64,000 nt of DNA from Campylobacter bilis (GTDB lineage: Bacteria; Campylobacterota; Campylobacteria; Campylobacterales; Campylobacteraceae). Below, one piece after another: positions 45,671 to 55,821 of this stretch. The notes under the pieces are model-generated. The model did not search any database, had not been told where the DNA came from, and saw nothing but the letters and a program-made list of their open reading frames with translations. The stretch is from contig NZ_WUED01000007.1 in NCBI RefSeq assembly GCF_016806695.1, positions 33,340-97,339 of the forward strand, written 5' to 3'. Numbering within the stretch: position 1 is the first letter of the stretch; every line of letters starts with the position of its first letter. A program made the translations under genes and the position numbers.

Positions 45671-46451
45671 AATGATTTTTTGTTTGATACCTTTAATTTT
45701 TTTATTTTTATGTGCTTTTTTAGCACCCTTTTTAGCACCTTATGATATTTTAGTTACCCATTTAAATAGTTTGCATCAAGCTCCTAATTTCACTTATATT
45801 TTAGGAACGGATTTTTTAGGTAGGGATTTATTTTCTCGTTTGCTTTTTTCCTTAAGAAATTCTTTGGCAATAGGAATTTGTAGTTCTTTATTGTCTGTGA
45901 TTTTTGCCCTTTTTTACTTGTGGTTAGCACGTTGTTGTTTTTATATGTTTTGGATGCGTATTTTAGAATTTTTTTTGGCTTTACCTGCTTTTTTGCTTAT
46001 GATGTTTTTTCAAAGTTTTTTTGGTGCTAATATGTTATTAATGATTTTTTTAATAGCTTTAATCCATTGGTGTTTTATTGCAAGAATTATAGAAAGTGAA
46101 TTAAAAAGACTTGAGAATTTAGATTTTTATCAGGCTAATATAGTGCTTGGAAGAAGTCAATTTAAAGCTTTTTTTAAAGATTTATTGCCTGCTTTAAAAA
46201 CATTGATTTTTATACTTTTTGTGTTTAATATAGTCCATGCTATAGCCACAGAAGCAACTTTGAGTTTTTTTGGTTTAGGGCTTGGGTTTGAAACCCCAAC
46301 TTTAGGGACTCTTTTAAGTGAATCTTCTAAAGCTGTTTTTATGGGAGCTTGGTGGATGATATTATTCCCTCTTGTAACCCTTCTTTTGTTGTTTTTACCA
46401 CTTTTATCCTTAGGCAATTTTTTGCAAAAGATTTGGGGAGTAAGATCTTGA
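45657..46451 (+). CDS. nikX: Nickel/peptide ABC transporter permease NikX
   Basis: 264-aa DppC/NikC-type permease. YILGTDFLGRDLFSRLLFSLRNSL and ATEATLSFFGLGLGFETPTLGTLLSE are characteristic. Forms the membrane channel with NikY. Its TGA overlaps a TTG start for nikW (TTGA). Confidence 0.88.
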   Translation: MILLKMIFCLIPLIFLFLCAFLAPFLAPYDILVTHLNSLHQAPNFTYILGTDFLGRDLFSRLLFSLRNSLAIGICSSLLSVIFALFYLWLARCCFYMFWMRILEFFLALPAFLLMMFFQSFFGANMLLMIFLIALIHWCFIARIIESELKRLENLDFYQANIVLGRSQFKAFFKDLLPALKTLIFILFVFNIVHAIATEATLSFFGLGLGFETPTLGTLLSESSKAVFMGAWWMILFPLVTLLLLFLPLLSLGNFLQKIWGVRS

Positions 46452-47158
46452 AAATTAGGAATTTAAATATAAGTGTAAAAAATAAGCTTGTGCTTAAAAA
46501 TGTAAATTTTGATATCAAAGCCGGTAAAACCTTAATGATATTAGGTGAAAGCGGAGTTGGAAAGAGTTTGCTTGGCAAAGCTTTATTAAGGCTTTTAGAT
46601 GAAGATTTTAAAGTGAATGCTAAAGAACTTAGTTTTCAAGGTGTTTGTGTTTTTGATTTAAATAAAGATGGATTAAGACAATTGCGTTCTAAAGTGGCAT
46701 TAGTATTGCAGGATGCAGAGCTTAGCCTTTATCCTTATTTGGATATAGGGAAGTTATGCGATCTTGTTTTAAAAACCCATACGAATTTTACTAAAAAAGA
46801 GAGAAAAGATTATGCTTTTTCTTATCTTCAAAAATTAGGATTTGAAAATCTTGATTTATTGTGGCATTCTTATGCTAATGAGTTGAGTTTGGGTATGGCA
46901 AGGCGTGTGAGTTTGGCTTTGGCTTTGTTTAATAAACCTCAAATTTTAATTTGTGATGAGATTACTGCTTCTTTAGATGAGGAAAACATACAAAAAATTA
47001 TGCAAATTTTAAAAGAATTTAAAAAAGACAAAGCCTTAGTTTGCATCACTCATGATTTGAATTTGGTGCGTTGTTTGGGCGATGAGATTTTACTATTGAG
47101 TAAAGATGAGCCAAAGTGTTATGATCTTGATCAGTTTTTAAAGAGTGAATATGCTTGA
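46448..47158 (+). CDS. nikW: Nickel/peptide ABC transporter ATPase NikW, TTG start
   Basis: 236-aa ATPase: Walker A GESGVGKSL (Ser/Leu in place of the usual Ser/Thr end), signature ELSLGMARRVSLALAL in place of LSGGQ, Walker B ILICDEITASLD and switch His in THDLN. TTG at 46448 overlaps the nikX stop and follows GGGGAG by seven bases; the first in-frame ATG lies 33 codons back inside nikX and would give a spurious extension. The altered signature may indicate the less active of the two ATPase subunits. Confidence 0.87.
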   Translation: MKIRNLNISVKNKLVLKNVNFDIKAGKTLMILGESGVGKSLLGKALLRLLDEDFKVNAKELSFQGVCVFDLNKDGLRQLRSKVALVLQDAELSLYPYLDIGKLCDLVLKTHTNFTKKERKDYAFSYLQKLGFENLDLLWHSYANELSLGMARRVSLALALFNKPQILICDEITASLDEENIQKIMQILKEFKKDKALVCITHDLNLVRCLGDEILLLSKDEPKCYDLDQFLKSEYA

Positions 47159-47816
47159 AGTTTGCAATTTAACTAAATTTTATGAAGTTAAAAAACATTG
47201 GTATATGCAAAAACAACGGCATTTGATTTTTGAAAATATTAATTTTTCTCTTCAATGGAGTGAAAATTTGATGATTTTAGGAAAAAGTGGTACTGGTAAG
47301 AGTACTTTAGCTAGAATTCTTTGCTTTTTAGAAAGTCCAAGCCGTGGTGAAGTATGGTATGAAAATTCTAATTTGCATGAGCTTGATAAAAAAACGCAAA
47401 GATTATTAAGGAAGGAAATTCAGTATTGTTTTCAAGATCAAAAAATGGCTTTAAACCCTTATAAAAAAATTAAAAATTTAATACAAGATGGTTTAGAAAA
47501 TTTTAATTTACCAAAGAATAATGATCTTATTTTGGAATTTTTTGACTTTTTTAATTTAAAAAAGCAAATTTTAGAGCAAAAGCCTTATGAGTTAAGCGGA
47601 GGAGAGGCTACTCGTGTGGGGCTTATTCGCACTTTGATTTTAAATCCTAAATTGCTTATTTTAGATGAAATTGTTTCTGCTCTTGATATGAAAAATTCCA
47701 AAGAAATTTTAAATTTTTTGTATAATTATCAGCAAAAAAATCTTATTTCTTATATTTTTATAACTCATCAAGGCAATCTTTTTGATAAATTTGAGTATAA
47801 AAAAATAAAACTTTAA
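47151..47816 (+). CDS. nikV: Nickel/peptide ABC transporter ATPase NikV
   Basis: About 221 aa. Walker A GKSGTGKST (about residues 43-51), Q-loop YCFQDQKMALNPYK, signature YELSGGEATRVGLIRTL, Walker B LILDEIVSALD and switch His ITHQ. ATG at 47151 is favoured over GTG at 47145 and overlaps the end of nikW by eight bases. Shorter than the usual 260-270 aa because it lacks the C-terminal extension. Last gene of the nik operon. Confidence 0.87.
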   Translation: MLEVCNLTKFYEVKKHWYMQKQRHLIFENINFSLQWSENLMILGKSGTGKSTLARILCFLESPSRGEVWYENSNLHELDKKTQRLLRKEIQYCFQDQKMALNPYKKIKNLIQDGLENFNLPKNNDLILEFFDFFNLKKQILEQKPYELSGGEATRVGLIRTLILNPKLLILDEIVSALDMKNSKEILNFLYNYQQKNLISYIFITHQGNLFDKFEYKKIKL

Positions 47817-47925
47817 AAAATATTATTTAATCTAAGTTTCAATATAGAAAGTTTAGAGTAAAATAAAGAAAAGTGTAAATTGAATTTTGTTGTGGAGTGA
47901 AAGTGTTTTAAAAAAAGGAGAATAA

Positions 47926-48315
47926 ATGTCTCATACAGATGCTTCGTATCCTTATTTTGGTATTTTTTTAATGCTAGTGCTAGCTAGTATTATTTTTTTT
48001 GGACTAGTGTTTTTAGCTTCAAAAATTGGCAATAGTTTTGCTAGAAAAAATCGTCAAAAATTAGGACTTGGAATTTATGAGTGTGGTCCTATTCCTGTTA
48101 AACAAGCTAACAAAATTAACTCTCAATTTTTTACCATTGCTTTAATTTTTATACTTTTAGATATAGAAGTTGTATTTTTATTCCCTTGGGCTTTGATTTT
48201 TAAAGATTTAGCTTGGTTTGGATTTTTAGAAGTATTTATTTTTATTGTGCTTTTAGGAGTTGGGTTTTTATATGCTTATAAAAAAGGAGCGTTTGTATGG
48301 CAGAGCATCAAGTAA
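47926..48315 (+). CDS. nuoA: NADH-quinone oxidoreductase-type complex subunit NuoA
   Basis: 129 aa with three transmembrane helices. [19 protein letters not shown] and [15 protein letters not shown] are invariant NuoA features, including the membrane Asp-Glu pair. AAAAGGAGAATAA precedes the ATG. First gene of nuoA-N; overlaps nuoB by 19 nt. Confidence 0.96.
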   Translation: MSHTDASYPYFGIFLMLVLASIIFFGLVFLASKIGNSFARKNRQKLGLGIYECGPIPVKQANKINSQFFTIALIFILLDIEVVFLFPWALIFKDLAWFGFLEVFIFIVLLGVGFLYAYKKGAFVWQSIK

Positions 48316-48800
48316 ATTATGCTAGTGGTTTACCTATAGTTTTAACAAGTGTGGATAAGCTTGTTCAATGGGGTAGGAGTAATTCTTTGTGGGCTTTATC
48401 TTATGGTTTGGCCTGTTGTGCGATTGAAATGATGGCAGCAGGGGGTTCAAGATATGATTTTGATAGATTTGGAACGATTTTTAGAGCCTCTCCAAGACAT
48501 AGTGAGGTTATGATTATTGCAGGAACTTTATGTAAAAAACATGCTGAATTTACTAGAAGACTTTATGATCAAATGCCTGATCCTAAATGGGTGATTTCTA
48601 TGGGCAGTTGTGCTAATACAGGAGGTATGTTTAATACTTACTCTACGGTTCAAGGGGTTGATAGGATTATTCCTGTAGATATTTATGTTCCAGGTTGTGC
48701 CCCACGTCCTGAAAGTTTTCAGTTTGCTTTGATGATTTTGCAAAAAAAGATTCGTAAACAAAAAGCAAATTATAAGATGGCACCAAAAAGGCTAATATAA
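48297..48800 (+). CDS. nuoB: Complex I subunit NuoB (cluster N2)
   Basis: 167 aa peripheral-arm subunit. It holds the N2 4Fe-4S ligands: the tandem cysteines in [14 protein letters not shown] (about residues 38-39), and Cys in [10 protein letters not shown] and [10 protein letters not shown]. Passes electrons to quinone. Confidence 0.97.
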   Translation: MAEHQVNYASGLPIVLTSVDKLVQWGRSNSLWALSYGLACCAIEMMAAGGSRYDFDRFGTIFRASPRHSEVMIIAGTLCKKHAEFTRRLYDQMPDPKWVISMGSCANTGGMFNTYSTVQGVDRIIPVDIYVPGCAPRPESFQFALMILQKKIRKQKANYKMAPKRLI

Positions 48801-49591
48801 TGAGAAAATATAATGATAAAAAAAATGCTCAAGTTAAAAATTATTATCAAGACAGATTTTATCATGCGCCTTGTGTTAAAAGGCATGAAGTTTTAGAAAG
48901 CGTTTTTAAAGAAGATTTTGAAATTTTAAAAACTCAAGTAGAACTTTTAAATTCTTTTGTAGAACTTGATTTTTGGGTAATACAAATCAATAAAGAAGAT
49001 AATGTTAAAACCTTGCAAATACTTAAGACTTTAGGCTATTTAAGTTTTACAGAAGCTAGTGCTATTGATTTTGTAGCGAGTAAAAATGGTTTTGAAGTAT
49101 TTTATCAGCTTTTAAATTTAGATAAAAAATTTAGAGTGAGAGTGAAAACTTTCGTAGGGGTAAAAGAACGCTTGCAAAGCGTGAGTGAGGTTTTTAAAGG
49201 AGCAAATTGGAGTGAGAGAGAAATTTATGATATGTTTGGAATTTTTATCATAAATCATCCTAATTTAAAACGTATTTTGATGCCTGATGATTGGTTTGGG
49301 CATCCGCTTTTGAAAAACTATCCTTTGCAAGGTGATGACTTTGCAAAATGGTATGAGATTGATAAAATTTTTGGCAAAGAATATCGTGAAGTTGTAGGTC
49401 AAGAGCAAAGAGATCCTGGTTTTGCAAATGATAAAGATACTTTAAATTTTGCAAGACTTTATCATGAGGTGCCAAAGGGCGATGAAAATAAAGAACTTTC
49501 TTTTAAACAAGAATATCAAGAAGAAGAAGGCGTAGCTTTTGTTAAAAAAGTCAAACGCAATGAAGCAAAAATTTTAGAGAAAAGGCGTTAA
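48800..49591 (+). CDS. nuoC: Complex I subunit NuoC
   Basis: 263 aa. The 30-kDa subunit signature [39 protein letters not shown] sits at about residues 135-175; the C-terminal 60 residues are a charged extension beyond the family core. It shares one base with the nuoB stop. Separate from nuoD, unlike the NuoCD fusion of E. coli. Confidence 0.96.
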   Translation: MRKYNDKKNAQVKNYYQDRFYHAPCVKRHEVLESVFKEDFEILKTQVELLNSFVELDFWVIQINKEDNVKTLQILKTLGYLSFTEASAIDFVASKNGFEVFYQLLNLDKKFRVRVKTFVGVKERLQSVSEVFKGANWSEREIYDMFGIFIINHPNLKRILMPDDWFGHPLLKNYPLQGDDFAKWYEIDKIFGKEYREVVGQEQRDPGFANDKDTLNFARLYHEVPKGDENKELSFKQEYQEEEGVAFVKKVKRNEAKILEKRR

Positions 49592-49592
49592 A

Positions 49593-50819
49593 ATGCAAAT
49601 TCCTAGTAAGCTAAAGCCTTATTATGAAAATATAGCTTTTGAACAAGAAGATTCAAAAATGATTATCAATCTAGGTCCACAACATCCTTCAGCTCATGGA
49701 AATTTGCGTTTGATTTTAGAACTTGATGGAGAGCAGGTTGTCAAAGCACGTCCTTGTATAGGTTATATGCACCGTGGCATGGAAAAAATGGCTGAAAATA
49801 TGATTTATCAAGAATTCATTCCTACCACTGATAGGATGGATTATATTGCTGCTTCGGCAAATAATTACGCTTATTGTGCTGCTGTTGAAAAGCTTTGTGG
49901 TTTAGAAATTCCTCGTCGTGCTGCAGTAATACGCATGATACTTTTGGAATTAAATCGTATTGCATCGCATTTGCTTTGGCTTGCTACGCATGCTTTAGAC
50001 ATTGGTGCGATGAGTGTGTTTTTATACTGTTTTAGAGAACGCGAATATGTGCTAGATTTGATAGAAAAATATTGTGGGGCAAGGCTTACACATTCTTCGA
50101 TGAGAATAGGCGGTGTTATGCTTGATTTGCCAGAAAATTATTTAGAAGAAGTTTTAGCATTTTGTGATAAATTTCCAAGCGATTTAAAAGATTATGAAGA
50201 TCTCTTAGATGATAATAGAATTTGGCGTTTAAGAACTGAAAATGTAGGTGTTGTAAGCAAAGAACAGGCTTTAAATTGGGGCTGTAGCGGTGTGATGCTA
50301 AGAAGTAGTGGGGTAAAATACGATATACGTAAAGAAGAGCCTTATTTGCTTTATGATGAAATTGATTTTGGAGTACCTTATGCTACTCAAGGGGATTCTT
50401 ATGCAAGATATAAAGTTTATATGCAAGAATTTCGTGAAAGTTTGAAAATCATTAAACAATGTGCCCTGCTTTATAAAGACACTCCCCCTGAAATTTTAGC
50501 TAATCATCCTGAATATGTAAGTGCCTCAAAAGAGCAGATTTTAACACAAAATTATTCTTTGATGCAGCATTTTGTTTTAATCACTCAAGGTTTAAAACCT
50601 CCAAAGGGTGAAGTTTATGTGCCTACTGAAAGTCCAAAGGGTGAACTTGGGTTTTTCATCCATAGTGATGGGGGACCAAGACCTTATCGTTTAAAGGCTA
50701 GAACACCTAGTTATTGGCATTGTGCTTTTTTTGAAGAAATGCTTGTGGGGGCTTATTTGGCGGACGTTGTAGCTATTATAGGCAATGTCAATATAGTTTT
50801 AGGTGAGATCGATAGATGA
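49593..50819 (+). CDS. nuoD: Complex I subunit NuoD
   Basis: 408 aa quinone-site subunit: [56 protein letters not shown] and [18 protein letters not shown] are invariant 49-kDa motifs. Overlaps the next small gene by four bases (ATGA). Confidence 0.97.
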   Translation: MQIPSKLKPYYENIAFEQEDSKMIINLGPQHPSAHGNLRLILELDGEQVVKARPCIGYMHRGMEKMAENMIYQEFIPTTDRMDYIAASANNYAYCAAVEKLCGLEIPRRAAVIRMILLELNRIASHLLWLATHALDIGAMSVFLYCFREREYVLDLIEKYCGARLTHSSMRIGGVMLDLPENYLEEVLAFCDKFPSDLKDYEDLLDDNRIWRLRTENVGVVSKEQALNWGCSGVMLRSSGVKYDIRKEEPYLLYDEIDFGVPYATQGDSYARYKVYMQEFRESLKIIKQCALLYKDTPPEILANHPEYVSASKEQILTQNYSLMQHFVLITQGLKPPKGEVYVPTESPKGELGFFIHSDGGPRPYRLKARTPSYWHCAFFEEMLVGAYLADVVAIIGNVNIVLGEIDR

Positions 50820-51043
50820 GAAGAGTGGATTTAAGAAAAAGCAAAGATCTTTTTAAAGATTTAGCACAAATTATTAAAGAAGCAAAGCAGAGCGAAGTTT
50901 TGGTGGTGCTTTTTGAAATTGGGGATTTTTCTGCTGTTGAAAAAAGTTTTTCTTTTGTAAAAGATCAAGGTTGTAGCCTTTTAAATTCCTTAAAATTTAA
51001 TCAAGTTGATTGGACTATAGTGATAAAAAAGGAAGAGCAATGA
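50816..51043 (+). CDS. Small nuo-operon protein at the nuoE position (Cj1575-type)
   Basis: 75 aa, no cysteine cluster, so not NuoE, which binds 2Fe-2S. The sequence ([38 protein letters not shown]) looks like a small alpha/beta protein. It lies exactly where nuoE would be, coupled to nuoD (ATGA) and to the next gene (ATGA). In C. jejuni and Helicobacter this gene and the next replace nuoE/nuoF, and flavodoxin is thought to donate electrons instead of NADH. Confidence 0.85.
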   Translation: MRRVDLRKSKDLFKDLAQIIKEAKQSEVLVVLFEIGDFSAVEKSFSFVKDQGCSLLNSLKFNQVDWTIVIKKEEQ

Positions 51044-51732
51044 TTTATGATAATGCTCTTTGTTTTTTAGATATGCCAAGCCTTAAAAATAAAAATTTAT
51101 GCCAAAAAATAGGATCAAATAGCATTAATATTTCTTGCATTGAAGATAAGACTTTAAAGGCGCGATTTTATAAATGTGAAATTGCGAGTTTGAGTTTTGT
51201 GCTAGCTTTGTTTTGTAAATTAAGCGATGAGAAGCTTTTTTGTGATTTAGATGAAGGGTATTTGAGTGCGGAGTGTTGTTTGGGTGAAGAAGAAGCGTAT
51301 GAAGTGCTTGAGTTTTTGCAAATTGCAAAATATTTAATTATAGATGAAAATATCAATTTTTATAAAGACAGCGAAAATATAAAATATTTTTTGAATTTTT
51401 TAAGTTTAAAATATCAGCTTAAGATTTTAAATAGTAATGAAAAAGAATGCAATTTTCAAAATGCGAAATTAAATTCCTTAAAAGAACTTGATAATTATGA
51501 TGGATTAGTGCTTTTTAAGGTGGGTTTACCAGATAAGAATTTGCATTGTTCTAGGCAGTTTTTGCAAATTGCAAAATGCAAAGATCAAAGTGAGGTTGAG
51601 GTATTGGGTGAAAATTTTAGTTTTAAAACCACGCTTTGTTTGGATGAAAATTTGCAAGGAACTATAGGACTTTTAAATTATGAAAATGATGGTTTTGAGT
51701 TTACTCCAATCCGTATAAAGGAAGCAAAATGA
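51040..51732 (+). CDS. Nuo-operon protein at the nuoF position (Cj1574-type)
   Basis: 230 aa without the NADH- and FMN-binding motifs of NuoF and without its 4Fe-4S ligands. ATG at 51040 follows GGAAGAGCA and overlaps the previous stop; ten in-frame codons upstream lie inside that gene. In C. jejuni the homologue is needed for the complex to accept electrons from reduced flavodoxin. Fold not recognised; cysteines are scattered (for example SAECCLGEEEA). Confidence 0.85.
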   Translation: MIYDNALCFLDMPSLKNKNLCQKIGSNSINISCIEDKTLKARFYKCEIASLSFVLALFCKLSDEKLFCDLDEGYLSAECCLGEEEAYEVLEFLQIAKYLIIDENINFYKDSENIKYFLNFLSLKYQLKILNSNEKECNFQNAKLNSLKELDNYDGLVLFKVGLPDKNLHCSRQFLQIAKCKDQSEVEVLGENFSFKTTLCLDENLQGTIGLLNYENDGFEFTPIRIKEAK

Positions 51733-54191
51733 CGATTAAGATAAACGGCGTAGATTGTGCCTTTGAAGAAGGTGAGTATATTTTAAATATAGCAAGAAGA
51801 AATGATATTTTTATCCCAGCAATTTGCTATCTTTCAGGCTGTACGCCTACTTTGGCTTGTCGTATGTGCATGGTAGAGGCTGATGGTAAAAAAGTATATT
51901 CTTGTAATACCAAAGCAAAAGAGGGTATGATTGTAGAAAGCGATTTGCAAAATCTTTGGGATGAAAGAAATGAGATCATGCAAGCTTATTGTATCAATCA
52001 TCCTTTAGAATGCGGGGTTTGTGATAAATCGGGTGAATGTGAATTGCAAAATTTTACCCATAAAAGCCGTGTAAATGTCCAAAAATACTGGATTAAAGAT
52101 ACACATAAAGTGCATAAACATTGGGGAGCTATAAATTATGATCCTTCCCTTTGTATAGTGTGTGAGCGTTGTATTACGGTTTGCAAGGATAAAATAGGCG
52201 AAAGTGCTTTAAAAACAGTTCCACGCGGTGGTGATAGTGTCGATAGCAGCTTTAAAGAACTTATGAGTAAAGATGCTTATGCGATTTGGACAAAGTTTCA
52301 AAAAAGTCTTATTGGTCCTGCAAATGGTGATGTGCTTGATTGTTCTTTTTGTGGGGAATGTACAAGCGTGTGTCCAACAGGGGCATTGATAGGTTCGAAA
52401 TTCCAATACAGTTCTAATATTTGGGAACTAAAAAGAATTCCCGCTTCAAATCCGCATTCAAGTGATTGTGAGCTTATGTATTATGATATTAAACAAAGCG
52501 GTATTAAGGATCAAAAAGAAAAAATTTACCGTGTGAGTAATGATTTTGCCTTTGTGAGTTTAAATAAGGCTGCAAGATTTGGTTTTGATACGCAAAATGA
52601 GGCTATAAAAGATGATAAAGCTTTTAAAACACTTGTGGAACTTTTTGAAAATAATGAAATTAAAAATATTAAATTTAATAGTTTTATTACTAATGAAGAA
52701 GCTTTGATTTTGCAAAATTTAAAAAAGAAATTTGATCTTCATTTAATCAACGAAGAAGCTTTAAAATTTAAAGAATTTTTAGATGAGTTTATAGCAAATT
52801 CTGGTGAGTTTTATAATGCCAATACTCAAGATATATTAAAAAGCGATTTTTTAGTGGTTGCAGGAATGCTTTTGCGATATGATGCACCTACGCTAAGTTA
52901 TAAAGTCAATAATGCTTTAGTGATGAATAAAGGATCAGGGCTTTATTTTCATCCTATTGAAGATGTAGGGGTTAGTAAATATTCTAAAAATTTCATTTCA
53001 CATATACATAAAAATGGAGATGAGGAGCAAATTTTATATTTTTTACTTCAAAAATTCACCCAAGATGAAAGTATTAAAGCGTATTTGGATCAATTTTTTC
53101 TTGATGAGTTAAAAGAAATTGAAGAAAGCATCCAAGAAGAAGTGTTAGAGCAAGTGATGCAAAAAGATGAACAAGGCAATGAGATTCTCACAGAAGTAAA
53201 AAAAATCGTGCCTAAAAGTGTGAAAAAAACTGTAAACATTAAACATTCTGTTTTTGCTAAGAATTTAGGTATAGATGAGGATAAATTAGAAAATTTATTG
53301 TCTAAAAAGTCAAATTTTACTCTTATTGTGGGAAGTGATTTTTATTTTCATAAAAATGCTAAAAAATTAGCCAAATTGCTAGCTTTAATCCAAAGCACAA
53401 CGCCTTTTAAAGTCTTTTTAAATCCTACTCATACAAATACTTTAGGTGTTGCTATGATTTGTGATTTAGATAATAGTTTAAAACAAGGTAAGACTTTAGG
53501 TTATAATGAAAGAGGGGATTTTAGTTTTTCTTATGAAGAGTATGCTAATTTAGCCAGTGCGAGTTTAAACCAACAAGAAGGAACCTTTTTAAATTATGAT
53601 AAAAGGGTGGTTCCAACCAATGCCGCTTTAGAATTTAAAGGATATTTTTTAAATGATTTAGCCAATGCTTTGGGTTTTAATGAAGAATATACTATTAATT
53701 ATACTAAAAGACTTCCTATAAATAAAGGCTTTTCTCCTTTAGAATTTGATAATTTGGATAATTTTTATACTAATGGGGGTGAATGCAAAAGGGGCTATGA
53801 ACTCAATTTAACGTGTTTTAAACAGGAAGCTAAAAAAGAATTTGTAGCTTTTAATGAGGAAAACTCTATTTTAAAAGATAATGAAATTTTACTTTATAGT
53901 GCCAATCCTAGTTATCAATTTGGCAGGTTTTCTAATCGTGCTAGTGCTATTAATGAAACAGCTTTTTTGGGTGTGAGTGAAGATCTTGCCAAAAAAAACA
54001 ATTTACAGGATAAGGATTTAGTTAAAATTTATATCAAAGATAAAGAACTTGCTTTAAGTGTGCGTGTGGATAAGGATATAAAAAATGGAGCTTATTTGCC
54101 TTATTTTGATGCTAAGATTGATACTTTAAGCATGTTTGATGAAAGATTTATCACAGCAAGATTAGAAAAAATAGGAGCAAATAATGAGTGA
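51729..54191 (+). CDS. nuoG: Complex I subunit NuoG
   Basis: 820-aa iron-sulfur subunit. N-terminal 2Fe-2S domain (CYLSGCTPTLACRMC, about residues 33-47), then the His-ligated 4Fe-4S motif HPLECGVCDKSGECELQ (about 94-110) and two ferredoxin-like clusters (CIVCERCITVC and CSFCGECTSVCPTGAL, about 142-220). The molybdopterin-like C-terminal domain carries a Glu/Lys-rich insertion (about 455-510) that I do not recognise from other NuoG proteins. It overlaps its neighbours on both sides. Confidence 0.94.
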   Translation: MTIKINGVDCAFEEGEYILNIARRNDIFIPAICYLSGCTPTLACRMCMVEADGKKVYSCNTKAKEGMIVESDLQNLWDERNEIMQAYCINHPLECGVCDKSGECELQNFTHKSRVNVQKYWIKDTHKVHKHWGAINYDPSLCIVCERCITVCKDKIGESALKTVPRGGDSVDSSFKELMSKDAYAIWTKFQKSLIGPANGDVLDCSFCGECTSVCPTGALIGSKFQYSSNIWELKRIPASNPHSSDCELMYYDIKQSGIKDQKEKIYRVSNDFAFVSLNKAARFGFDTQNEAIKDDKAFKTLVELFENNEIKNIKFNSFITNEEALILQNLKKKFDLHLINEEALKFKEFLDEFIANSGEFYNANTQDILKSDFLVVAGMLLRYDAPTLSYKVNNALVMNKGSGLYFHPIEDVGVSKYSKNFISHIHKNGDEEQILYFLLQKFTQDESIKAYLDQFFLDELKEIEESIQEEVLEQVMQKDEQGNEILTEVKKIVPKSVKKTVNIKHSVFAKNLGIDEDKLENLLSKKSNFTLIVGSDFYFHKNAKKLAKLLALIQSTTPFKVFLNPTHTNTLGVAMICDLDNSLKQGKTLGYNERGDFSFSYEEYANLASASLNQQEGTFLNYDKRVVPTNAALEFKGYFLNDLANALGFNEEYTINYTKRLPINKGFSPLEFDNLDNFYTNGGECKRGYELNLTCFKQEAKKEFVAFNEENSILKDNEILLYSANPSYQFGRFSNRASAINETAFLGVSEDLAKKNNLQDKDLVKIYIKDKELALSVRVDKDIKNGAYLPYFDAKIDTLSMFDERFITARLEKIGANNE

Positions 54192-55182
54192 TTTTGCTTT
54201 TTTTATTTTAGAAACTTTTATTAAATGCATTATTGTTATTGCTATATTTGCTACTTTAGCAGGTCTTGCAACTTATGCTGAAAGAAAAGTTTTAGCTTAT
54301 TTTCAAAGGCGTATAGGACCTGATATGGTGGGGCCTTTTGGATTGATTCAAATTGTAGCAGATATGATAAAACTTTTTACTAAAGAAGATATCATTCCTT
54401 CTCATTCTCATAAATTCATTTTTGCTATTGCACCTTTGATTTCTGCTATATGTGCTTTTGTTGCTTTAGCGGCTATTCCTATGTTGCCTGAATTTGTTTT
54501 GTTTGGCAGGGTGATTGAGCCTATAATTGCAGATATTAATGTAGCCTTACTTTTTGTTATAGGTACTTCTGGACTTTGTTTTTATGCTGTATTTTTAGGC
54601 GGGCTTGCAAGTAATAATAAATGGTCGATTTTAGGTGCTGCAAGAGCACTTGTAGCTATCATTTCTTATGAAAGTGTGGGGGCTTTGGCTTTAATAGCTA
54701 TTGTAATGCTTGTTAGTTCTTTTTCTCTTGTGGATATTAACAATTATCAGAGTGATGGGTTTTTTTCATGGCTTATTTTTAAACAGCCTTTAGCTTTTGT
54801 GCTTTTTGTAATTGCTTTGTTTATAGAAACGAATAGAACTCCGCTTTGTTTGACTGAAAATGATGCTGAAATCATAGCTGGCTATGGAACTGAGTATTCA
54901 GGTTTAAGATGGGGGATGTTTTTTATAGGAGAATATGCTTCCATGATAGCAGGGGCTATTTTGGTTACTCTTTTATTTTTAGGAGGATTTAATAGCTTTT
55001 GGATTATTCCTGGTTGGATTATGATGATAGTAAAATCAAGTTTTGTTTTCTTTTGGTATTTTTGGGCAAGGGCAGCTTTTCCGCAGTTGCGTCCTGATCA
55101 AGTGATGAAAATGTGCTATTTAATTTTAATTCCTTTAGCAGTTTTAAATCTTTTAATTACTGCTTTAGCCGTACTTTTATAG
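54184..55182 (+). CDS. nuoH: Complex I subunit NuoH
   Basis: 332 aa, eight hydrophobic helices. AERKVLAYFQRRIGPDMVGPFGLIQIVADMIKL and ETNRTPLCLTENDAEIIAGYGTEYSGLRWGMFFIGEYA are invariant; note Leu-Cys-Leu where most NuoH proteins have Phe-Asp-Leu. Lines the quinone channel. Confidence 0.96.
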   Translation: MSDFAFFILETFIKCIIVIAIFATLAGLATYAERKVLAYFQRRIGPDMVGPFGLIQIVADMIKLFTKEDIIPSHSHKFIFAIAPLISAICAFVALAAIPMLPEFVLFGRVIEPIIADINVALLFVIGTSGLCFYAVFLGGLASNNKWSILGAARALVAIISYESVGALALIAIVMLVSSFSLVDINNYQSDGFFSWLIFKQPLAFVLFVIALFIETNRTPLCLTENDAEIIAGYGTEYSGLRWGMFFIGEYASMIAGAILVTLLFLGGFNSFWIIPGWIMMIVKSSFVFFWYFWARAAFPQLRPDQVMKMCYLILIPLAVLNLLITALAVLL

Positions 55183-55188
55183 GAGTTT

Positions 55189-55821
55189 ATGATGAAACAT
55201 TATTATGGGATTGATGAGAAAAGAAAGCCCCCTGTCACTGCTTGGCAAAAAATTTCACAAGCTTTATATAGAAGTATTAAATTAGAGCTTTTTGTAGGGC
55301 TTTTTGTAATGATGAGAGAATTACTTAAAAAAAATAATAGTGCAACAATTAAATATCCTTTTGAAAAGGTAAAGCTTGATAATCGCTATCGTGCTGTGCA
55401 TAGGCTTATGCGTTTTATAGAAAGTGAAAATGAAAGATGTATAGGTTGTGGGCTTTGTGAGAAAATTTGCATTAGTAATTGTATTAGAATGGAAACATCT
55501 TTAGATGAAAATGGCCGCAAAAAAGTAGGAAATTATAGTATTAATCTAGGGCGTTGTATTTATTGTGGCTTTTGTGCTGAAGTATGCCCTGAGTTAGCAA
55601 TAGTGCATGGTACAGAGTATGAAAATGCAGCCGAGCAAAGATCTTATTTTGGTTATAAGCAAGATTTTTTAACCCCTATTGATAAACTTAAAAATCAGCT
55701 TGAATTCGAAGGTGCTGGAAGTCTTAGAAAGGATGCAGATTTGTTAGTTAAAAAAACACCTAATTATTATGATGTGATGCAAGATAGAGCTTTACAAAAT
55801 GATCAAGGAGAAGCTAAATGA
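55189..55821 (+). CDS. nuoI: Complex I subunit NuoI
   Basis: 210 aa. Two ferredoxin motifs, [15 protein letters not shown] and [13 protein letters not shown] (about residues 84-98 and 124-136), bind clusters N6a/N6b. [11 protein letters not shown] upstream of the first motif and [14 protein letters not shown] after the second are usual in NuoI. The last 40 residues form a variable tail. Confidence 0.96.
   Translation: MMKHYYGIDEKRKPPVTAWQKISQALYRSIKLELFVGLFVMMRELLKKNNSATIKYPFEKVKLDNRYRAVHRLMRFIESENERCIGCGLCEKICISNCIRMETSLDENGRKKVGNYSINLGRCIYCGFCAEVCPELAIVHGTEYENAAEQRSYFGYKQDFLTPIDKLKNQLEFEGAGSLRKDADLLVKKTPNYYDVMQDRALQNDQGEAK

Noticed and set aside
46349..46447. 33-residue N-terminal extension of NikW
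   Set aside because: Overlaps the end of nikX out of frame; the ATPase fold begins at the TTG with a proper ribosome site.
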